From: Oscillospiraceae bacterium
GTDB taxonomy: Bacteria > Bacillota > Clostridia > Oscillospirales > Oscillospiraceae
Direction of reading: 5' to 3'
DNA length: 5,388 nucleotides
Assembly: GCA_902766215.1 (NCBI GenBank)
Contig: CACXCV010000034.1
Coordinates: 1 to 5,388 of the forward strand
In this document: one piece after another, positions 1 to 5,388 of the stretch
Layout of the letters: the number at the start of each line of letters is the position of its first letter
How positions within the stretch are numbered: the stretch's first letter is position 1
The notes under the pieces: model-generated
The model's database searches: none
Told to the model about the DNA's origin: nothing
What the model saw: the letters and a program-made list of their open reading frames with translations, nothing else
Program-made: the position numbers and the translations under genes

Positions 1-1470
1 CCCGCCGGGCAGGGCGCGGACAAAGTCATCGGCACAGGCCGCGCGCAGCGCCGCACGCAGCATGGCCTCGTCCGCATCCGGACGCGCCATGCGCAGGTTG
101 TCACGAATGGTCCCGGCAAACAGGCTGCTGCCCTGCGGCACATAGGCAAAGGCGCTGCGGGTTGCCGCCGAGAGCGGATATTGCCGCCCGCCGCAGCACA
201 GCGCCGCGCTCCCCTGCTGCGGCCTGGCCAGGCCCAGCAGCAGGCGGAGCAGGGTCGTCTTTCCGCCGCCGGACGGCCCCGTCAGGGCCACCAGCTCGTT
301 CGGGCCGGCGCGGAAATTGACGCCGCGCAGAACCGGCTGGCCGCTCTGATAGGCAAAGCCAAGCCCCTCCATCCGGACCGAGGTCTCCTCCGGCTGGATT
401 TCATCCGGCAGCGTGCCGGTCTGCTCGTCCGGCAGCTGGGTAATGGCCATCACGCGCCCGGCCGAAGTGGAGAGGGATATAGCCGACGAAACCATGCCGA
501 TCAGCGCGGAAAAGGCCGAGCCCAGCGCCGAGGACAGCTGCAGGAACATGGTCAGCGAGCCATAGGTAATCGCGCCGCTCCACAGGCGAAAGACGCCCCA
601 GCCGAAGCACCCGGCCGAGGCTGCCGCCCCCATCAGAGAGAGACCGGCCGACGTGCGCACCGAAAACCGGTTATAGTCCAGATATTCCGCCCGGTATTGG
701 CCCTGCAGGCGCAGCATTTTCTCCCCGAACAGGTCGGCAGCGCCAAAGGCCTTGATGCTGGTCAGGTTGGAGAGCGAATCCTCGTAGAAGGACATGATGT
801 CGCTGGAAATGGTCTTCATCTGTTTGCTGTGGCTGCGCATCCGCCCGGCAAGCAGCCGGGAAAAGCAGGCCGAAGCCGGCACGCAGACCAGCGCGATGGC
901 CGCCATCACCGGATCGAAGAAGAGCATAATCCCCAGCGCGCCGGCAAACTGCGCCGCGCTGGCAATGGCCCCGGGGGCAAACCCCGTCACGCCGCCCGCC
1001 ACCGTGCCCACGTCGCCGGTCAGGCGGCTGAGCAGATCGCCCGGGCGAAACTGTTCCAGCGGCTCCCACGCGCTGGTCAGGATCTTCCGGTACACCTCCG
1101 CCTGAATCTCGTTCTGCACACGGATGCTGAGCCGCGCACCCACGCGGCTGGATATGGCGCGGAGCAGGATTCCCAGCAGCAGCATGGCCGCCATGGTCAC
1201 AGCAGCCGCGCCAATGGCGTCTGCCTTCTGGCCCGTGACCGCATCAATGAGATATTTGGAGGCGACGCTGGTCCCAAGCCCCATCCCAATCGACGCAACG
1301 CCCAGCAGGATGTGGACGGCCACCACCAGCCTGTACCGCCGGACATAGCCCAGCGCCCAGGCCGCCTCGCGCCAGAACCCGCGCAGGGCGCCGGCCTGGA
1401 TTTTTTCCGCCGCTGTTTTCAACCGGTTCAATTGCGGGCACCGCCTCTCTGTTTCGGCATTTCGCCGCAT
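1..1470 (-). CDS. ABC exporter, fused membrane and ATPase domains (3' end cut off)
   Basis: The reading frame is open from ATG at 1470 to the window edge (490 codons), so the C-terminus is missing. About 45 N-terminal residues precede the first hydrophobic segment (roughly 47-69). More membrane segments follow near 86-104, 165-205 and 277-335, as in a type I exporter. RPGDLLSRLTGDV at 142-154 is a hallmark of the exporter membrane domain. The nucleotide-binding domain starts near 366, with Walker A GPSGGGKTT at 398-406 and Q-loop YVPQG at 443-447. The signature motif and Walker B lie beyond the edge. There is no N-terminal C39 peptidase domain, so this protein should not cut a leader peptide itself. 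The start shares one base with the stop of the radical SAM gene (TGATG), and only a weak, distant GAGGA lies upstream, which suggests translational coupling. The likely role, inferred from context, is export of the modified peptide at the cytoplasmic membrane; multidrug export is the alternative. Confidence 0.93.
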   Translation of the reverse strand, partial: MRRNAETERRCPQLNRLKTAAEKIQAGALRGFWREAAWALGYVRRYRLVVAVHILLGVASIGMGLGTSVASKYLIDAVTGQKADAIGAAAVTMAAMLLLGILLRAISSRVGARLSIRVQNEIQAEVYRKILTSAWEPLEQFRPGDLLSRLTGDVGTVAGGVTGFAPGAIASAAQFAGALGIMLFFDPVMAAIALVCVPASACFSRLLAGRMRSHSKQMKTISSDIMSFYEDSLSNLTSIKAFGAADLFGEKMLRLQGQYRAEYLDYNRFSVRTSAGLSLMGAAASAGCFGWGVFRLWSGAITYGSLTMFLQLSSALGSAFSALIGMVSSAISLSTSAGRVMAITQLPDEQTGTLPDEIQPEETSVRMEGLGFAYQSGQPVLRGVNFRAGPNELVALTGPSGGGKTTLLRLLLGLARPQQGSAALCCGGRQYPLSAATRSAFAYVPQGSSLFAGTIRDNLRMARPDADEAMLRAALRAACADDFVRALPGG

Positions 1471-2591
1471 CAATGCGCAGCCCCGTCCTCAGCGCCGCGC
1501 AGCGCCTGCCGGATGCGGCGCAGGTATTCCTCCGTCATGCGGCACATATAATCCGGGACGGCGGCATAGCTTCCGCCTTCGGCATGGCAAACTGCGGCGC
1601 ACTGGTCGCAGGCGTTTCGGACTGGGCAGGCCGAGCATTGCGCCGGAACCACAATCCGCTCCCGCAGTGCTCTGAGCTGCTCCCAGGCGCAGGGGAACGC
1701 CGTCCGGGCCAGATCGACGCCCGGCTCGGTCATCATCCCGCAGGGGCGAAGCTGGTGGTCCCACGTGACCCAGAAGGTGCTGCTGCCGGCACGGCAGCGG
1801 ATTTTTTGCAGCGGCAGCTCCTGACACTCTTCGACCGGGGCAGGCTGCCCCGCCAGCAGGTCCTCCCAGTGCCGGCGCAGCGCCGAACCAGAAAGGCGCA
1901 TCTGATCATAGCGAAGCTTTTCCTCTGCCGCCTCTTCGGGACGCAGGCGGGTGCTGCACTGAGCCGGCCCGCAGACCCGCACCGGCGGAAACATATAGGA
2001 CGCGGCCTGCATTGGCAGCCCCTGCGTCCGTGCAAAGGCATAGACCGCCTGGACGTCCCGGCGGTTGTCCGGCGTAATGGAATAGTTCAGCTTGACCAGC
2101 ACGCCGGCCTGCCGAAGCGCCGTAATGGCGCTGATCACCCGCTCATAGGCGGCACCGCTGCCGCAGAGCGCCTCATAGGTCTCCGCCGAGGCGCCATAGA
2201 GCGTGATATTCACCCGCGAGGGCGGGTCCGCGGCCAGGAACCGCACCGTGTCTTCGTCCAGCAGCGACCCGTTGGTATTGAGTGAAACCAGCATTCCCAT
2301 GCGCCGGCAGCCGGTATAGATCTCGCGGAAATCCGGGCGCAGCAGCGGCTCGCCGCCGGTGAGCAGCAGCAGCAGCGTCCCGGCGCGGCAGCACGCCGCG
2401 GCCAGATCCAGCCACTGCGCCGCGCTTTTTTCCTGCCCCAGAGCGGCAGCGTCCTGCTCCACGCGGTGGATATAGCACATTTTGCAGCGGAAATTGCACC
2501 GCGGGGTCAGCTCAAACGTCCCGGAAAGCGGCACGCCGCGGCTATCGGCCCGGGCAAACAAAAGCTGGCTGTATGCCTGATATGCCTTCAT
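1470..2591 (-). CDS. Radical SAM/SPASM peptide-modifying enzyme
   Basis: This 373-residue protein carries the radical SAM cluster motif C32-x3-C36-x2-C39 (CNFRCKMC), which binds the [4Fe-4S] cluster that cleaves S-adenosylmethionine. GGEP at 79-82 is the SAM-binding motif. The C-terminal third is a SPASM domain: cysteines near 266, 284, 319, 322, 328, 331, 335 and 350, with the typical CxxCx5C core, should hold auxiliary Fe-S clusters. Family knowledge: SPASM enzymes beside small peptide genes install thioether, C-C or other radical crosslinks, or mature sulfatases. No sulfatase is present, and the 90-residue peptide gene two genes upstream is the obvious substrate. I chose ATG 2591 because AAAGGAG sits 6 bases before it and the protein then begins shortly before the SAM motif. 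The frame is open farther upstream to ATG 2750, but that part overlaps the kinase gene and is Arg/Trp-rich shadow. No PqqD-like recognition domain is seen at the short N-terminus. The exact reaction cannot be told from sequence. Confidence 0.94.
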   Translation of the reverse strand: MKAYQAYSQLLFARADSRGVPLSGTFELTPRCNFRCKMCYIHRVEQDAAALGQEKSAAQWLDLAAACCRAGTLLLLLTGGEPLLRPDFREIYTGCRRMGMLVSLNTNGSLLDEDTVRFLAADPPSRVNITLYGASAETYEALCGSGAAYERVISAITALRQAGVLVKLNYSITPDNRRDVQAVYAFARTQGLPMQAASYMFPPVRVCGPAQCSTRLRPEEAAEEKLRYDQMRLSGSALRRHWEDLLAGQPAPVEECQELPLQKIRCRAGSSTFWVTWDHQLRPCGMMTEPGVDLARTAFPCAWEQLRALRERIVVPAQCSACPVRNACDQCAAVCHAEGGSYAAVPDYMCRMTEEYLRRIRQALRGAEDGAAH

Positions 2592-2597
2592 GGCCCT

Positions 2598-2604
2598 CTC
2601 CTTT
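2598..2604 (-). promoter_or_regulatory. Ribosome binding site of the radical SAM gene
   Basis: AAAGGAG on the minus strand lies 6 bases before ATG 2591, inside the 22-base gap after the kinase stop. It decides the start in favour of ATG 2591 over the in-frame ATG at 2750. Confidence 0.85.
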
Positions 2605-2613
2605 GCTTGTGTG

Positions 2614-3474
2614 TCACGGCAGCCCGTCCTGCGCCAATGCCGCTTCCAGCGCGTCCACCGCCCGCTCGTCCGGCGTGCAGCAAAGCCGGTAGACCGGCAC
2701 CGCCGCCGCCAGATCCAGCAGCAGCCGCCGCGCCAGCTGCCATTCCTCATGAATCAGCGTGTCGGCAAACAGATTGCCGCTCAGCTGCGGCAGCGCCTCC
2801 ACCGCGCTCAGGCGGCAGACGCGGTTCTCCGGCCCCTGCGCCAGCAGCACCACGCAGCGCAGCGGCAGCGTCTCGTTGCGGCAAATCCCGCTTGTACCGC
2901 AAAAAGGCATTCCATACGCCATGGGCGCTCCGCCCAGGCGGACAGCTGCCTTGTCGCCGTTGATACTCTCCGCCCCGCGGCAGCGCTCCCACAGCGCGGC
3001 CTGGGTGGACTTGCCGGTTCCGCTGGGCGCGACAAATAGCATCGCGCCGCCGCGCCAGACCACATAGGCTGCGTGAAACACCAGCGCCGACCAATGCACC
3101 AGCACCTGGGGCAGCGCAATGCCCGGCCAGAAAAAACGCCCGCAGGCGGCCCAGGGCCAGTCCTCCGCGCGCACGCAGCAGTGCAGTGTCCGCACGTCTG
3201 GCAGGGTATAGCGCAGCGACAGATGCGGCTGGGGGCGAAACGGATCCTGGCTCAGGCGGGTCACAGCCGCGCCGTCGCGCCAGACCAGCTTTTCTCCCCG
3301 CCGGCCGAGAAACGCCCCCGCCGGGGCAGGCAGCGCCGCGCAGCACTCGGTCCGGATCCGCACCTCCGCGGGGCCGGGCCGGGCGGCAAACTGCCAGCCG
3401 CAGTCGTCCATGTGCATCGCCTGCTCTGCGTCAAGGCAGAAGCGAACGCTGCAAAATTCGTAAAAATGTTCCAT
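2614..3474 (-). CDS. HPr-kinase-like P-loop kinase of a RiPP-type operon
   Basis: This 286-residue protein has an undistinguished N-terminal half, then a kinase core: FHAA near 133-136, Walker A APSGTGKST at 149-157, an acidic INGDK at 171-175, and GTSGICRNETLPL at 193-205. The order of P-loop, (N)GD, and a Gly/Arg/Asn segment before a beta strand is the layout of HprK-like proteins found in RiPP clusters, including the lasso-peptide tailoring kinases. Canonical HPr kinase/phosphorylase has a double Asp after the P-loop and a phosphorylase signature; neither is evident, so carbon-catabolite control through HPr is unlikely. It lies between the peptide gene and the radical SAM gene, so phosphorylation or binding of that peptide is the best guess; a non-catalytic role in substrate handling is possible. 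A TTG codon at 3477 directly precedes ATG 3474. I prefer ATG because the only upstream purine run, GGATGG, is 4 bases from it and only 1 base from the TTG. That ribosome site is weak, consistent with low expression. Confidence 0.88.
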   Translation of the reverse strand: MEHFYEFCSVRFCLDAEQAMHMDDCGWQFAARPGPAEVRIRTECCAALPAPAGAFLGRRGEKLVWRDGAAVTRLSQDPFRPQPHLSLRYTLPDVRTLHCCVRAEDWPWAACGRFFWPGIALPQVLVHWSALVFHAAYVVWRGGAMLFVAPSGTGKSTQAALWERCRGAESINGDKAAVRLGGAPMAYGMPFCGTSGICRNETLPLRCVVLLAQGPENRVCRLSAVEALPQLSGNLFADTLIHEEWQLARRLLLDLAAAVPVYRLCCTPDERAVDALEAALAQDGLP

Positions 3475-3564
3475 CAATCCATCCAGTTATTTCATGTCAA
3501 CAGCAGCAAGCGCCCACACCCGCAAGGGCATGGGCGCTTGCTTGCACTTATCAGGCCTGCAATG
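3475..3564 (-). promoter_or_regulatory. 90-base intercistronic gap between peptide and kinase genes
   Basis: This is the longest non-coding stretch in the window. It contains the strong hairpin listed separately and the weak GGATGG ribosome site (3479-3484). A perfect TTGACA occurs at 3500-3495, but no matching -10 box is found 16-18 bases downstream, so I do not call a promoter. The other gaps are 18 and 22 bases plus a one-base overlap, so this spacing is a deliberate-looking break after the peptide gene. Confidence 0.6.
3505..3542 (-). promoter_or_regulatory. Strong hairpin after the peptide gene (attenuator or RNA-stabilising stem)
   Basis: Bases 3505-3516 and 3531-3542 are perfect reverse complements (AGCAAGCGCCCA / TGGGCGCTTGCT), a 12-bp stem with 7 G-C pairs. 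The loop can extend after a 2x2 internal mismatch by CCC/GGG closing a 4-base loop. It starts 23 bases after the peptide stop codon. No U-run follows on either strand, so it is not a classic intrinsic terminator. By analogy with other peptide operons it could protect the 3' end of a processed peptide mRNA or cause partial termination, giving more substrate than enzyme. Confidence 0.75.
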
Positions 3565-3837
3565 TCAGGACCAGATGGCAGTCGCCCCGTTGTTGCTTGT
3601 AAACTTGCAGTAGGCTTCCAGGAGCGGGTCGGTATCGCTGCATTGGACCTCGCCGGCGCCAAACAGGTTCGGACTGAAGTCCCCCCAGGTGAGCCGGCCG
3701 TCGTCGTTCGCATCAAACGATCCAAGCAAAATCTGACCAAAGTCGTCGTTCATCAGCTTTACAACGCAGCCACTGCACAGCATGTCGTTGGCCGAGAGGG
3801 AGAGCACCATCATGGTCGGCTTGGTATACTGCTTCAT
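3565..3837 (-). CDS. Putative RiPP precursor peptide with an EF-hand-like calcium loop
   Basis: This 90-residue acidic peptide has no signal peptide or membrane segment. It opens with MKQYTKP, then a hydrophobic stretch and SANDMLCSGC. A start of this kind (Lys/Tyr/Lys-Pro, hydrophobics, then a Cys- or Gly-containing boundary near residue 20) is common in small radical-SAM-linked peptide substrates of Clostridia. Cysteines are at 21, 24, 66 and 77. Residues 42-53 fit the EF-hand loop D-x-N-x-D-G-x-h-x-x-x-D exactly, as in dockerins. The C-terminus is AIWS, ending in serine. A good ribosome site, AAAGGAG, lies 10 bases upstream and overlaps the end of the preceding gene. Its neighbours downstream (kinase, radical SAM enzyme, ABC exporter) make it the probable modification substrate. 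The alternative is a small calcium-binding or dockerin-like adaptor, but a dockerin needs two loops and only one is present. I do not recognise a named family. Confidence 0.82.
   Translation of the reverse strand: MKQYTKPTMMVLSLSANDMLCSGCVVKLMNDDFGQILLGSFDANDDGRLTWGDFSPNLFGAGEVQCSDTDPLLEAYCKFTSNNGATAIWS
3679..3714 (-). other. Single EF-hand/dockerin-type calcium-binding loop in the peptide
   Basis: The twelve codons give DANDDGRLTWGD. Calcium ligand positions 1, 3, 5 and 12 are Asp, Asn, Asp and Asp, position 6 is the invariant Gly, position 8 is Leu and position 9 is Thr. Phe flanks both ends (F41, F54). Position 12 is Asp rather than the Glu usual in eukaryotic EF-hands, which matches dockerin loops. 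Only one copy exists in the peptide. Confidence 0.8.
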
Positions 3838-3847
3838 CTTCTGTTCT

Positions 3848-3854
3848 CTCCTTT
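3848..3854 (-). promoter_or_regulatory. Ribosome binding site of the peptide gene
   Basis: AAAGGAG on the minus strand lies 10 bases before ATG 3837 and directly follows the TGA of the large upstream gene. It is as strong as the site of the radical SAM gene and far better than that of the kinase gene. Confidence 0.85.
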
Positions 3855-3855
3855 C

Positions 3856-5388
3856 TCAGAATGCTTTGACAAGGGCTTCGCTGGCCACGCCGTCGGCGTT
3901 ATAGGCCACAACGGTATACTGTGCGCTTTCATCGCGGCCCACCACATCCGTCACCGTAATCACAGCGCTGCCGCGGCGGAGCTGGAAGCTGCTGGGCGTA
4001 TAAACCCGGCCGTTGACGGTGACATAGGCCACGTCGCTGGAAACGGTAATGCGCAGCGTAATCATCCGGCGGCTGAACATCCGCCGCACGGTGCCGCTGA
4101 GGTCAAACTGCGCGGGGGCAAAGGGCTTTGGTTCTTCCGGCTGCCCGGGCTGCTCCGGCTCGGCCGGGGCCGCGGCCATCGCCAGGCTGACGCTGTAAAA
4201 CACGTCGCTCTGGTTCAGCGCGTCCACCGTGGTGACCGACGCGCCAGTCGGAATCTTGGCATTGCCGACGGCCAGCAGGCCGCCGCTCTGGTTGCTGATG
4301 GTAAACAGACCCGCCGTCTTGCGCAGAGTGTAATACAGCTCGGTGTTCGCGCTCAGCGCGGCGACATTGCTCATCACGGCCTCGCCCACGGCGCGCAGGC
4401 TGATCTGAAGCTCCTCGGCGTCCGCGCCGAAGGTGATGCTCTGCCCCGGCGCAAGATAAATCTCGTTCTGCGGGCCGCCATGCGCCTCGTAATCGGTGAT
4501 AGCATAGCTGCCGGAGCCGCCCTCGGCATAGGCGGTAATCACCTTGCCGGCCATCAGGTCAATGCTGTTGGTATAGGTCCGGTTCTGCTCGTCCGCGGCA
4601 TACTTTTCAGCCACGGCGTCGGTGCTGTCCGTGGTGCGGTAGACGCGGAAGCCGCCGATTTCCACATGCGTGCCCTCGGGCCGCGTCACGGCCGCCGGGA
4701 CGTCTGCCAGCGCTGCGTTCAACACGCCGGTGTAAGTTGTTTCCGCAGCGCGCATGCCGTCCATGCTGTACACCGCGATGTCCACGGCGTCCAGATTCAG
4801 GCCGCGGAGGATTTCCTCCAGCGGATCGGCCGCATAGGCCCGGCCGCTGCGCATGATGCCGGCCGTGCCGTTGGTATCGGCTGCAGCTGCCGCGCCGGAG
4901 GCGTAGATGGTGGCGGTATAGAGCGCATCCTCGCCCAGCTCCAGGTGGGCCAGCGGAACCTGCTCCAGCGTGCCGTCCTGATAGCGGGTGTCAACCAGCG
5001 CAGCCTTGACCGCCTTGGCGCCCTGCTGAATAATCAGCAGCACGCGGCCGGTGTCGGGGCCGCAGGTGCCGATCAGATCGAAGGCGTTGCCGTAAAAATC
5101 GGTGGTCAGGGCATATTGCGACGCCTTCAGCGCAGTCAGGTCCGAAATCTCCCACGCGCCGTTGCGGCCGGTCGTCTCCGCCGCAGGGTCATAACCAAAG
5201 CGGGCGGTGTCGCTCAGCTTGCTGGCCTGCTGCGCCGGGGCAGCCGCCTCGACCCTCGTCCAGCGGTTGTCCAGGGTGCCGCCGGTCTGCTTCAACTCCT
5301 CGCTGAGGAAGGTCTCCTCATAGAGGATGTTCGACGCGGGGTAGACATAGATGGTAAAGGTGACGGTGGCCGTCTCCTCCGGCGCGCC
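3856..5388 (-). CDS. Large beta-rich secreted or surface protein (5' end cut off)
   Basis: The frame is open from the right edge to TGA at 3856-3858, giving the last 510 residues; the true start and any signal peptide lie outside. It is rich in Ala, Thr, Val and Gly, with few Cys. After a beta-strand-like stretch comes PASNILYEETF (17-27), then FYGNAFDLIG near 98, a VDTRYQDGTLEQVPL segment near 131-145 and NEIYLAPGQSITFG at 308-321. Together these resemble a module I recall from giant modular surface proteins of Clostridia; that match is from memory and the module's function is unknown to me. A Pro/Glu-rich linker (about 406-422) leads to a last ~80-residue domain that looks Ig-like (TVNGRVYTPSSFQL; QYTVVAYNADG). 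No LPxTG sorting signal, S-layer repeat or dockerin ends it, so how it is anchored is unclear. It stops 18 bases before the peptide gene on the same strand, so read-through is likely. Confidence 0.85.
   Translation of the reverse strand, partial: GAPEETATVTFTIYVYPASNILYEETFLSEELKQTGGTLDNRWTRVEAAAPAQQASKLSDTARFGYDPAAETTGRNGAWEISDLTALKASQYALTTDFYGNAFDLIGTCGPDTGRVLLIIQQGAKAVKAALVDTRYQDGTLEQVPLAHLELGEDALYTATIYASGAAAAADTNGTAGIMRSGRAYAADPLEEILRGLNLDAVDIAVYSMDGMRAAETTYTGVLNAALADVPAAVTRPEGTHVEIGGFRVYRTTDSTDAVAEKYAADEQNRTYTNSIDLMAGKVITAYAEGGSGSYAITDYEAHGGPQNEIYLAPGQSITFGADAEELQISLRAVGEAVMSNVAALSANTELYYTLRKTAGLFTISNQSGGLLAVGNAKIPTGASVTTVDALNQSDVFYSVSLAMAAAPAEPEQPGQPEEPKPFAPAQFDLSGTVRRMFSRRMITLRITVSSDVAYVTVNGRVYTPSSFQLRRGSAVITVTDVVGRDESAQYTVVAYNADGVASEALVKAF

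Noticed and set aside
671..1441. Minus-strand fragments that could suggest a frameshifted exporter.
   Set aside because: Reading from ATG 1470 gives one uninterrupted frame to position 1. The shorter frames are alternate-frame shadows.
181..1551. Plus-strand open frame of 456 codons.
   Set aside because: It lies opposite the ABC exporter gene. Its product is Arg/Gln/His/Pro-rich with no motif, as expected of a GC-rich antisense shadow, while the minus strand gives Walker A, Q-loop and exporter motifs.
1473..2285. Plus-strand open frame of 270 codons.
   Set aside because: It is antisense to the radical SAM gene, has no plausible ribosome site or domain, and is explained by base composition.
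2592..2750. Longer radical SAM protein starting at ATG 2750.
   Set aside because: The extra 53 residues overlap the kinase gene, are Arg/Trp-rich, and ATG 2591 has a strong ribosome site and normal spacing to the SAM motif.
3470..3500. Promoter for the kinase gene starting with TTGACA at 3500-3495.
   Set aside because: Seventeen bases downstream reads TTGATG, a poor -10 box, and neighbouring spacings are no better.
3505..3542. Intrinsic terminator.
   Set aside because: The stem is strong but no U-run follows on the minus strand or the plus strand, so only an attenuating or stabilising role is suggested.
3565..3837. Dockerin domain proper.
   Set aside because: Only one calcium loop is present, the second duplicated segment is missing, and there is no signal peptide or attached enzyme.

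Overview
The window is GC-rich and carries one gene set, all on the minus strand, so transcription runs from high to low coordinates. The base composition, the strong AAAGGAG ribosome sites and the modular secreted protein at the right end suggest a GC-rich member of the Clostridia (Oscillospiraceae-like, gut type). This is an inference from style, not an identification.

In transcription order there are five genes. (1) 5388-3856 is the C-terminal 510 residues of a large beta-rich, probably secreted or surface protein, cut by the window edge. (2) 3837-3565 is a 90-residue peptide gene whose N-terminus looks like the leader of a ribosomally made, post-translationally modified peptide (RiPP). 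Its body contains four cysteines and one perfect EF-hand/dockerin-type calcium loop. (3) 3474-2614 is an HPr-kinase-like P-loop kinase. (4) 2591-1470 is a radical SAM enzyme with a cysteine-rich SPASM C-terminal domain. (5) 1470-1 is an ABC exporter with fused membrane and ATPase domains, cut by the left edge before its signature motif.

The gaps are short: 18, 90 and 22 bases, then a one-base overlap. The only sizeable one (90 bases, between peptide gene and kinase) holds a 12-bp perfect-stem hairpin without a U-tract. This fits a polycistronic unit in which the small peptide is the substrate and is made in excess of the enzymes. The kinase and the radical SAM enzyme would modify it and the transporter would export it. 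The combination of a radical SAM/SPASM enzyme, an HprK-like protein and a small Cys-containing substrate is a recognisable RiPP layout. A calcium-binding loop inside the presumed core is the unusual part, and I do not recognise this as a described product class.

No tRNA, rRNA, CRISPR array, insertion sequence or convincing promoter is visible. The long plus-strand open frames are GC-driven shadows of the minus-strand genes.
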